7,282 nt of DNA, from NCBI GenBank assembly GCA_903864555.1, contig CAIPGJ010000669.1, positions 1 through 7,282 on the forward strand, written 5' to 3'. The notes under the pieces were generated by a model that saw nothing but the letters and a program-made list of their open reading frames with translations, was not told the origin of the DNA and searched no databases. This document shows, one piece after another, positions 1-5,583 of the stretch; the first letter of the stretch is position 1, and every line of letters begins with the position of its first letter. The stretch comes from an uncultured Pseudomonadota bacterium. GTDB taxonomy: Bacteria > Pseudomonadota > Gammaproteobacteria > Burkholderiales > SG8-39. The position numbers and the translations under genes were made by a program.

Positions 1-436
1 GGAATTCCTCCGGGCTGAGGCCGTTGTACCAGGCGAGCTGCATTCGTGAGGGCACCCGCCTCGCAGCATCGGACGACTCCAGGTCGAACTCGAAACGCAC
101 CCCGCGCTCCATGGGCTGCGGCAGACTGGCCACCACGCCGGTGACGACCATATCCCGGCCTTCAAGCGCCGGATCCAGGGCATCGGACAAGCGGAGTTGC
201 GCACACAGTCCGGCCCAGGCCACACCGAGCAGACAGGCCAGTCCCCACGCAGCGGCGCGGCGCCATGCCGGCATGACACACGCTGGCATGACCCGCCCTG
301 ACCAGCCACTACGGGTCACAGCCAGGCACACCAGCGCCAGGACACCGGCCGCCATCCAGTGCATCGTCGATGGCAGTTCCGCTTGCCATTGCAGCCACAA
401 CACCCCGAGGGCGAAAGCCAGCGTGCAGCCTCTCAC
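1..436 (-). CDS. comEC: ComEC/Rec2 family competence protein, N-terminal part (cut by window edge)
   Basis: This is the start of the polytopic inner-membrane channel that passes single-stranded DNA into the cytoplasm during natural transformation. Only about 145 N-terminal residues are present; the rest lies beyond position 1. Three hydrophobic segments are visible, at about residues 5-18, 27-40 and 61-79. They are followed by a soluble stretch at about 88-138 containing LEGRDMVVTGVVASLPQ, ERGVRFEFDLE and MQLAWYNG, the pattern of the DUF4131 domain at the N-terminus of ComEC. The frame is unbroken. I chose the GTG at 436 because GGAG lies 7 bases upstream and the protein then begins directly before the first membrane segment, as is usual. 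The same frame stays open to a GTG at 520 and a TTG at 538, so a start up to 34 codons earlier is possible, but those have no good ribosome site. Family assignment is by recalled motif pattern and is fairly secure. Confidence 0.8.
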   Translation of the reverse strand, partial: MRGCTLAFALGVLWLQWQAELPSTMHWMAAGVLALVCLAVTRSGWSGRVMPACVMPAWRRAAAWGLACLLGVAWAGLCAQLRLSDALDPALEGRDMVVTGVVASLPQPMERGVRFEFDLESSDAARRVPSRMQLAWYNGLSPEEF

Positions 437-533
437 CGCAGGGCTCCAGCGCCGGCCATCGAGGCGGCAGGCACAGGATGGCTGCGGGCAGGATGTTGCG
501 GGCGCGGTCTCATGAGCCACTAACGCACGAGGC

Positions 534-575
534 GGCAACTGGTTGAAAGGCTGCTGCCTCAGAGAACCGGTTGCC
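534..575. repeat. Inverted repeat, 11-base arms, upstream of comEC
   Basis: GGCAACTGGTT at 534-544 faces AACCGGTTGCC at 565-575, matching at 10 of 11 positions, with the odd position able to form a G-U pair in RNA on one strand. The loop is 20 bases. No run of T follows on either strand, so it does not look like an intrinsic terminator. It lies about 100 bases before the chosen comEC start and may be a leader hairpin or a protein-binding site. Confidence 0.45.
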
Positions 576-707
576 CGGTCGACCGCCTTTTACGTCGACG
601 GCCTGCCTCATGGACGGCCAGTAAGTTCCATGGCCTGTCAGATCGGCGGCACATCTCGTCGACTGCACGGCGCCATCAAGTGGTAGCGCGTTTCCGGAAA
701 TCAGAAA

Positions 708-726
708 AATAGAATAGCATTCTATT
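708..726. promoter_or_regulatory. Operator-like perfect palindrome (8-3-8) upstream of the cupin-monooxygenase operon
   Basis: AATAGAAT at 708-715 and ATTCTATT at 719-726 are exact reverse complements separated by AGC. The size, AT-richness and symmetry are those of a site for a dimeric repressor or activator such as IclR, GntR or MarR family members, which often control aromatic-acid operons. It contains TAGAAT, a good -10 match, in both orientations, so a bound protein would probably block or position RNA polymerase. It lies about 180 bases before the dioxygenase start and 270 or more before comEC. No regulator gene is present in the window. Confidence 0.55.
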
Positions 727-781
727 AGGGAGACACTAATCAAGCTTCCATTTCGAGGAAGAGTAGATTGTGTTTCCTCTG

Positions 782-816
782 AAGTGGGGGAATATACAAA
801 GGGGCGTGACCCACTT
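782..816. repeat. Inverted repeat, 7-base arms, in the dioxygenase leader
   Basis: AAGTGGG at 782-788 and CCCACTT at 810-816 are perfect complements with a 21-base spacer. It lies 88 bases before the dioxygenase start and about 80 bases after the 708-726 palindrome. It could be a stem in the untranslated leader or a second regulator site. With arms this short, chance is a real alternative. Confidence 0.3.
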
Positions 817-903
817 GTTCAGTCCTTCCTTAGCCCGGAAAACGCTATCGACAAAAACGCCCCGACAGGCACCGGCCCGGCATCGACGAGAAAGGATCCC
901 GAC

Positions 904-1869
904 ATGCAACACGACGCAAAACAACAATTGCTGGCCGCCTCCAACCTGGAGGAACTCTATCCGGTCATCGCCGCCAACCTGATGACTGCGGGCTGGCACA
1001 AGAAGCGTCGCTCGCTCTATCCCGAACCGCAAGGGGACTACAAGCCGCTGCACTGGCACTGGGACGAAGGGCGCATCGCCCTGGACCAGGCCGGACGCTG
1101 GATCGGCACCGAACTGGCCGAGCGGCGCAACCTGCTGCTGTACAACCCGGGCGGCGCCACCGGCGACAACGACTACGACACCGTGCGCACCGTGGTGGTG
1201 GCCTACCAGATGATCAAGCCGGGCGAGCACGCGCGCTCGCACCAGCACACCCCCAATGCCATGCGCCTCATCCTGGACGCCGACGAGGGCTGCTTCACGG
1301 TGGTGAACGGCGTCAAGCTGCCCATGCGCACGGGCGACTTCCTCATCACCCCGGGCGGCTGCTGGCACAGCCATTACAACGAGGGCACCAAGAACGCCTA
1401 CTGGATCGACGTGCTCGATGTGCCGCTGGTGCACCGCCTCGGGCCCATGATCTTCGGTGAAGACCCGAACTGGAACCAGAAGGAGGAATCCTCCCCCTCG
1501 GAGCACCCCTTCTACTTCCCGCCTTCGCGCACCCAGCCGGCGCTGGCCGCCCTGCCTGCCACCAACGGCGTGAAGCGACTCACCCTGGACACCCAGACCG
1601 CGATCAAGCCACTGGACATCGGCATGTTCCACATCGCCGCCGGCTCGGCCTACCAGGCCCGCAAGAGCACCGCGAGCAGCGTGTTCTGCGTCATCAGCGG
1701 CCGTGGTCAGGCGAAGATCGGCAGCCTGGACGTGCAATGGTCGGTCGGCGACGTGCTGGCCGCTCCCGCCTGGAACCCCATCGAACTCAAGGCCGGCGAG
1801 GACGCGGTGCTGCTGGAGGTTTCCGACTCACCCACCCTGCGCATGCTGGGCTTCTACCGCGAAGGTTGA
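904..1869 (+). CDS. Gentisate 1,2-dioxygenase-like bicupin ring-cleavage dioxygenase
   Basis: A 321-residue cytoplasmic protein resembling gentisate, salicylate and 1-hydroxy-2-naphthoate dioxygenases, Fe(II) enzymes that cleave a ring between adjacent hydroxyl- and carboxyl-bearing carbons. The N-terminal cupin spans about residues 90-175. It has EHARSHQH, with H113 and H115 as probable iron ligands, then MRTGDFLITP, then WHSH, with H155 as probable third ligand, and ends in WIDVLDVPL, a typical family ending. The C-terminal cupin (about 230-320) keeps the fold pattern (SGRGQAKIG, GDVLAAPAW) but has lost the metal histidines, as is usual in this family. The protein is somewhat short, as gentisate dioxygenases commonly run about 340-370 residues. 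Two positions differ from typical GDOs: WHSH in place of WHDH, and NAMRLIL in place of SALRF. The start at 904 has AAAGGA (891-896) at good spacing; an in-frame ATG at 784 is less likely. It is the first gene of an operon with the monooxygenase 4 bases downstream. Family is secure, substrate is not. Confidence 0.85.
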   Translation: MQHDAKQQLLAASNLEELYPVIAANLMTAGWHKKRRSLYPEPQGDYKPLHWHWDEGRIALDQAGRWIGTELAERRNLLLYNPGGATGDNDYDTVRTVVVAYQMIKPGEHARSHQHTPNAMRLILDADEGCFTVVNGVKLPMRTGDFLITPGGCWHSHYNEGTKNAYWIDVLDVPLVHRLGPMIFGEDPNWNQKEESSPSEHPFYFPPSRTQPALAALPATNGVKRLTLDTQTAIKPLDIGMFHIAAGSAYQARKSTASSVFCVISGRGQAKIGSLDVQWSVGDVLAAPAWNPIELKAGEDAVLLEVSDSPTLRMLGFYREG

Positions 1870-1873
1870 ATTG

Positions 1874-3070
1874 ATGAGCAAGAACATGAAAGTCCTGATC
1901 GCCGGTGGCGGCATCGGCGGCATGGCCGCAGCGATTGCCCTGCTCAAACAGGGCATCGACTGCGAGGTCTACGAGCAGGCCGGCGAGATGCGCGAAATCG
2001 GCGCCGGCATCCAGATCAGCCCCAATGGCAACCGCGCGCTGAAGACCCTGGGCTGCTTCGAGACGCTGCTGGCGCTCTCCTGCAAGTCCGAGTCCAAGGA
2101 AATCCGGCTGTGGAACACCGGCAAGACCTGGAAGCTGTTCGACCTCGGCGACGAAGCCGTGCGCCGTTATGGGTTCCCCTACATGACGGTATTTCGCCCC
2201 GACCTGCTGGGCGTGCTCACCCAGGAAGCGCAGCGCCTCAAGCCCGATGTGCTCAAGCTGGATTCACGCGCCGAGCGCATGAGCCAGACCGAAGACGGGG
2301 TGACCCTGGAGCTGGCCAACGGACGCAGGATCGAAGGTGACATCCTGCTGGGTGCCGATGGCGTGCATACCAGGATGCGTGCCTCGATGTTCGGCGAGGC
2401 CCCGGTGATCTTCACCGGCATGGTGGCCTGGCGCTCCCTCATCGAAATGGACACCCTGCCCGAACACTTCCGGCGCAGCGTGGCGGTCAACTGGATCGGG
2501 TCGGGCGGCCATGTCGTGCATTACCCGGTGCAAGGCGGCAGGAAGATGAACTTCGTCGGCACGCTGGAGAAAAGCAGCTGGTCCGGCCCGCCCTGGAATG
2601 GCACTGCGACCAAGGAAGAATGCGCCACCGCCTTCACGGGCTGGCACGAGGACATCCACACCCAGATCAGTCACTCGCCCTTTGTCACCAAGTGGGCACT
2701 GTGCGGACGACCTTTTCTTGAGACCTGGACGAAGGGCCGCGCCACCCTGCTGGGCGATGCCTGCCATCCCACCCTGCCCTTCCTCGCGCAGGGCGCGGTG
2801 CACACCATCGAGGATGCGGTGGTGCTGGCGCGCTGCCTGAAGCAGTTCAGCGATGCACCCGAAGCACTGCGCCGCTACGACGAAGCACGCCGTCCGCGCG
2901 CCCATCGCATGGTCAGTGGCGCCGCAGCCAACACCGCGCGCTTCCACAACCCGGACCTGGCACAGCAGGACACGGCCGAAGCCTTCATCTCGAAGGAATG
3001 GCAGTCCAAGGCCATCAGCGACCGCTATGACTGGCTGTTCACCTACGACGCGGAGACAGCGGAGATCTGA
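1874..3070 (+). CDS. Class A FAD-dependent aromatic-acid monooxygenase (3-hydroxybenzoate 6-hydroxylase/salicylate hydroxylase-like)
   Basis: A 398-residue single-component flavoprotein hydroxylase using NAD(P)H and O2. The dinucleotide fold GGGIGG is at 11-16 with E34 ending the second strand. The DG motif (GADGVHTR) is at about 160-167 with D162-G163. The GD motif with the flavin-contacting segment (LLGDACHPTLPFLAQGA) is at about 292-308 with G294-D295. H213 and Y217 (HVVHYP) sit where, from memory, 3-hydroxybenzoate 6-hydroxylase and NicC carry active-site His and Tyr. Length and C-terminal pattern (YDWLFTYD) also fit that group. The start overlaps nothing: the dioxygenase stop is at 1867-1869 and GAAGG at 1861-1865 serves as ribosome site, implying co-translation. 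Next to a GDO-like cupin, the simplest role is para-hydroxylation of 3-hydroxybenzoate or salicylate (or a heterocyclic analogue) to a gentisate-type diol. Salicylate 1-hydroxylase (decarboxylating) and 6-hydroxynicotinate 3-monooxygenase are alternatives. Enzyme class is secure; substrate is inferred. Confidence 0.87.
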   Translation: MSKNMKVLIAGGGIGGMAAAIALLKQGIDCEVYEQAGEMREIGAGIQISPNGNRALKTLGCFETLLALSCKSESKEIRLWNTGKTWKLFDLGDEAVRRYGFPYMTVFRPDLLGVLTQEAQRLKPDVLKLDSRAERMSQTEDGVTLELANGRRIEGDILLGADGVHTRMRASMFGEAPVIFTGMVAWRSLIEMDTLPEHFRRSVAVNWIGSGGHVVHYPVQGGRKMNFVGTLEKSSWSGPPWNGTATKEECATAFTGWHEDIHTQISHSPFVTKWALCGRPFLETWTKGRATLLGDACHPTLPFLAQGAVHTIEDAVVLARCLKQFSDAPEALRRYDEARRPRAHRMVSGAAANTARFHNPDLAQQDTAEAFISKEWQSKAISDRYDWLFTYDAETAEI

Positions 3071-3109
3071 GCCGGAACCGGATGCCACAGTGCCCATGAC
3101 ACCGGCTCA
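3068..3109 (+). repeat. Inverted repeat overlapping the monooxygenase stop codon
   Basis: TGAGCCGG at 3068-3075 (its TGA is the stop codon) and CCGGCTCA at 3102-3109 are perfect complements with a 26-base loop. It would fold in the mRNA just after the operon's second gene and may protect or pause the transcript. No T-run follows, so it is not a standard intrinsic terminator. Confidence 0.35.
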
Positions 3110-3160
3110 TGGCGTCCGGCCGGTTGCACCACTGCTTCATCCCCTGAAGGCCCCCCGGCG

Positions 3161-3397
3161 ATGAAGCCTGAAGACCTCGAACTGCTGATCAGCCGCGAAA
3201 TGCCCTTCGGAAAATACAAGGGCCGCATCATCGCCGACCTGCCGGGGCACTACCTCAACTGGTTTGCCCGCGCCGGATTTCCCAAGGGGGAGATCGGCCG
3301 CCTGCTGGAACTGATGCAGGAGATCGACCACAACGGGCTCAAGGACATGCTGGCGCCGCTGCGCCGGGGGCGCCCCAGGCGCAGCGATGAGGGCTGA
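3161..3397 (+). CDS. DUF3820 family small protein
   Basis: A 78-residue soluble protein without signal peptide or membrane segment. It carries the hallmarks of DUF3820: MPFGKYKG at 14-21, ADLPGHYLNWFARAGFPKGEIG at about 25-46 (conserved DLP, Y-x-x-WF and GFP-x-G), and NGLK near residue 58, followed by a basic tail with RRGRPRR. The family is widespread in proteobacteria; a Pseudomonas member has been described as a quorum-sensing-regulated factor, but no biochemical function is established to my knowledge. The ATG at 3161 has a modest AAGG about 10 bases upstream, and the conserved block starts soon after it, so little can be missing. It lies 90 bases after the monooxygenase, which is loose enough that it may have its own promoter. 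It converges on the Bug gene, whose stop is about 30 bases away. Family is secure, role unknown. Confidence 0.85.
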   Translation: MKPEDLELLISREMPFGKYKGRIIADLPGHYLNWFARAGFPKGEIGRLLELMQEIDHNGLKDMLAPLRRGRPRRSDEG

Positions 3398-3428
3398 GCA
3401 AAAGCGATGGGCCCTGAACGACAGCGCC

Positions 3429-4418
3429 TTACTGCACCTCGATCTTCGAGGCGCGCACCAGCGCCCCCATCTTCTCGATTTCGCTCACGACGAACTTCCT
3501 GAACTCATCCGGCGCAAGGTGGAAGGGCTGGCCGCCGATGTTGCGCATCAGCTCGTTCACCTTGGGCGTCTTCATCACCCCGGCGATCAATCCGTTCAGG
3601 CGTGACACCACCGGCGCCGGCGTGCCCGCTGGCGCCCAGGTGCCGTAAAAGAGCGTCATGCTGTAGTTGGCCACGCCGGCCTCGCCGATGGTCGGCACCT
3701 GCGGCACGGCGTCAAGACGGCGGCCGGCCATCACCGCCAGCTGCTTCAGCCTCGTCAGTTGCGGCGCGGCGCTGGCGGCATCGGTGATGACGAAATCCAG
3801 CCGGCCTGCGGTCAGGTCGGTGAGGGCCGCCGCCGTGGCCTTGTAGGGCACATTGGTGACCTGCACGCCGGCCAGTTGCGCAAACATCTCGCCGGACAGG
3901 CGCATGGTCGCGGTGGAACTGCCGAAGGTGGTCTTGCCCGCCTGCTTACGTGCCGTGGCGAGGACATCGGCAATGCTGTTGTAGGGACTGGCCGCATTCA
4001 CGTACAGCGACAGCGGCAGCAGCATGAAGGGCGCCACCGCCTCGAAGTCCTTCACCGGGTCATAGGGCAGTGATTTGTACAGGTGCACGTTGAGCACCTG
4101 TGTGGAACTGGTGGTCACCATCAGCGTGTAGCCATCCGGCGCCGCGCTCGCCACGAAACGCGAACCGATCGCGCCCTCGGCGCCCACGCGGTTCTCCACC
4201 ACTACCGGCTGGCCGGTTTCGTCGCTGATGGCCTGCCCCACCAGCCGCCCCATCAGGTCGGTGGAACTGCCGGCGCCCAGCGGCACGATGATGCGGATGG
4301 GCTTGGACGGGAAGGCCTGGGCCTGCGCGCCCGAGCTCGACAACGCCAGTGCCAGACCAGCGGCAATACCGACCAGCGGCCGGCGCATGAAACCCGGCAG
4401 GAACGAATTGACCAACAT
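3429..4418 (-). CDS. Bug/TctC family periplasmic solute-binding receptor (Bug1)
   Basis: A 329-residue exported binding protein of the tripartite tricarboxylate receptor (TctC/Bug) family, which captures carboxylates and related small metabolites in the periplasm. The signal peptide has MRR at 11-13, a hydrophobic core at about 15-29 and an AQA cleavage site near residue 33. The mature start FPSKPIRIIVP is typical. The ligand loop reads GAGSSTD, with the conserved Asp at 54 but without the usual PFPAGG. Later landmarks are APDGYTL, LPYDPVKDF, VPYK and the TIGEAGV segment. In the GSS...G segment, arginine stands where many relatives have histidine (TMRLSGEMF), suggesting a distinct ligand. An upstream in-frame ATG exists at 4433, but GGAGGGA (4431-4425) begins inside that codon and is well spaced for the ATG at 4418, so I chose the latter. 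It is the last gene of a three-receptor minus-strand series, 82 bases after Bug2. Family secure; ligand unknown. Confidence 0.88.
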   Translation of the reverse strand: MLVNSFLPGFMRRPLVGIAAGLALALSSSGAQAQAFPSKPIRIIVPLGAGSSTDLMGRLVGQAISDETGQPVVVENRVGAEGAIGSRFVASAAPDGYTLMVTTSSTQVLNVHLYKSLPYDPVKDFEAVAPFMLLPLSLYVNAASPYNSIADVLATARKQAGKTTFGSSTATMRLSGEMFAQLAGVQVTNVPYKATAAALTDLTAGRLDFVITDAASAAPQLTRLKQLAVMAGRRLDAVPQVPTIGEAGVANYSMTLFYGTWAPAGTPAPVVSRLNGLIAGVMKTPKVNELMRNIGGQPFHLAPDEFRKFVVSEIEKMGALVRASKIEVQ

Positions 4419-4473
4419 GATGTTTCCCTCCATCTGGTTTGTTATGAGTCGTGTTCAGTTGCCCGTGCCCGGT

Positions 4474-4488
4474 GAACCGCACCGGTTC
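4474..4488 (-). repeat. Short hairpin between Bug2 and Bug1
   Basis: GAACCG (4474-4479) and CGGTTC (4483-4488) are perfect complements around a 3-base loop. The hairpin lies about a dozen bases after the Bug2 stop and before the Bug1 ribosome site. No T-run follows, so transcription probably continues. It could act in mRNA processing or in setting the expression ratio of the two receptors. Confidence 0.3.
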
Positions 4489-4500
4489 TCCGTGGCATTG

Positions 4501-5511
4501 CTATTCCGGCTGGATCTTGGCCCGCTGCAGCACGCGCGCCCAGCGTGTCCCCTCGGCACGGATGAAATCCTCGAAAGCGACCGGCGTGCTGTGCGTGGGA
4601 TTGATGTTCATGGTAGCCAGCCGGCCGCGCAAATCCTGCGAATTGAGCGCCTCGCCGATGGTGCGATTGAGTTTTTGCACGATGTCGCGCGACACCCCGG
4701 CCGGCACCAGTACACCCCACCAGGAGCCCAGACTCATGTCGGGCAAGGGCGTGCCCGCCTCGGCAAAGGTCGGCACATCCGGCAGCGCGGCCGCCCGCCG
4801 GTCCCCGGTGATGGCCAGGGCACGCAGCTTGCCCGCCTTGAGCAGCGGGGTCGCCCCGGACACACCGGTGACGACCAGATCGGTGGTCCCTCCCGCCAGA
4901 TCGGTCAGCGCGGGCCCGATGCCCTTGTAAGGCACATGCACGATGTCCAGCCCGGCAGCCGCCTTGAGCAGTTCCGGCGCCAGGTGCGTGGTGTTCCCGG
5001 CGCCGGCCGAACCGAAGCTCAACTTGCCCGGATTGGCTTTCGCACGCGCAATCAGTTCGGGGAGGCTCTTCACCGGCGATGCGGCATTCACCACCAGCAC
5101 CAGCGGCGCGGCGGCCACCAGGGCCACCGGCAGCAGTTCCTTGTTCACGTCATAGGGCAGCGTCTTGTACAGGGACGGATTCACGGCGAGGTTGATATCG
5201 CCCAGCAGCAAGGTGTAACCATCGGCGGCCGACTTGGCCACTGCATTGGCGCCGACAATGGCCGCCGCACCACCACGGTTTTCCACCACCACCGCCTGCT
5301 CCAGCCGCTCGGCCAGCGCCGGCGCCAGCAAGCGGCCCAGCACGTCGGTAGGGCCACCCGCGTCATAGGGGATGACCAGCTTGACCGTACGGGTCGGCCA
5401 GGCCTGCGCCAAAGCGCCCTGGCTGGCCATCCACAGGGGAGAGAGTGCGACCAGAACCAGGCCCGTGCACAGGCTGCGTCGTTTCATCATCATCATTTCA
5501 GTCATTCCCAT
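4501..5511 (-). CDS. Bug/TctC family periplasmic solute-binding receptor (Bug2)
   Basis: A 336-residue exported receptor of the same family as its neighbours. From the chosen start, KRR at 10-12 precedes a hydrophobic stretch (about 14-30) and an ALA cleavage site near residue 35. The mature protein opens WPTRTVKLVIPYDAGGPTD, with the conserved Asp at 56. SAADGYTLLL, LPYDVNKEL, GSAGAGNTTHLAPELL (His retained), HVPYKGIGPALTDL and PTFAEAG follow in the usual order, ending at the family's normal length. Sequence similarity to Bug1 and Bug3 looks moderate only, so this is an old family expansion and not a recent duplication. The start is uncertain: codons 1, 3 and 6 to 9 are all ATG and none has a strong ribosome site. 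A frame continuing to a GTG immediately after the Bug3 stop would push the signal peptide inward and is unlikely. The gap to Bug3 is about 72 bases, consistent with cotranscription. Family secure; ligand unknown. Confidence 0.87.
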   Translation of the reverse strand: MGMTEMMMMKRRSLCTGLVLVALSPLWMASQGALAQAWPTRTVKLVIPYDAGGPTDVLGRLLAPALAERLEQAVVVENRGGAAAIVGANAVAKSAADGYTLLLGDINLAVNPSLYKTLPYDVNKELLPVALVAAAPLVLVVNAASPVKSLPELIARAKANPGKLSFGSAGAGNTTHLAPELLKAAAGLDIVHVPYKGIGPALTDLAGGTTDLVVTGVSGATPLLKAGKLRALAITGDRRAAALPDVPTFAEAGTPLPDMSLGSWWGVLVPAGVSRDIVQKLNRTIGEALNSQDLRGRLATMNINPTHSTPVAFEDFIRAEGTRWARVLQRAKIQPE

Positions 5512-5583
5512 TTCAGTATTGAAAGCGTTGCGCCCGAAGCCTGCCTCGCCGCCCGGCCTTTCAGCCACGGCACGCCAGCCCAC

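Larger units (their letters stand above)
437..903. other. Gene-free divergent control region between comEC and the cupin operon
   Basis: About 470 bases separate the divergent comEC (minus) and dioxygenase (plus) genes. I see no credible gene here. A 77-codon minus-strand frame (510-743) has no family resemblance, and the in-frame extension of the dioxygenase back to 784 has no protein-like start. The stretch holds a stem-capable inverted repeat at 534-575, several short GTCGAC palindromes (577-584, 593-600, 658-663), a perfect operator-like palindrome at 708-726, and a 7-base inverted repeat at 782-816. Around 690-800 it is clearly more AT-rich than its surroundings, as expected of a promoter. 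I could not place a convincing -35/-10 pair; TAGAAT at 710-715 is a reasonable -10 but lies inside the palindrome and has no good -35. Confidence 0.6.

Noticed and set aside
24..515. Plus-strand 163-codon frame at the left edge
   Set aside because: The opposite strand encodes recognisable ComEC sequence in one unbroken frame; this frame is Ser/Arg/Thr-rich noise.
510..743. Minus-strand 77-codon frame upstream of comEC
   Set aside because: No ribosome site, no recognisable motif, and it overlaps the palindromes of the control region.
784..903. N-terminal extension of the dioxygenase to an ATG at 784
   Set aside because: The added 40 residues are not like the family, lie in the regulatory leader, and the ATG at 904 has a well-placed AAAGGA.
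736..1737. Long minus-strand open frame (333 codons) opposite the dioxygenase
   Set aside because: It is the antisense shadow of a well-recognised cupin gene in GC-rich DNA, with repetitive Ala/Gly/Val/Arg composition and no family resemblance.
3398..3428. Terminator between the converging DUF3820 and Bug1 genes
   Set aside because: Only a 5-base complementary pair (AGGGC/GCCCT) and no T-run on either strand; not enough to call.
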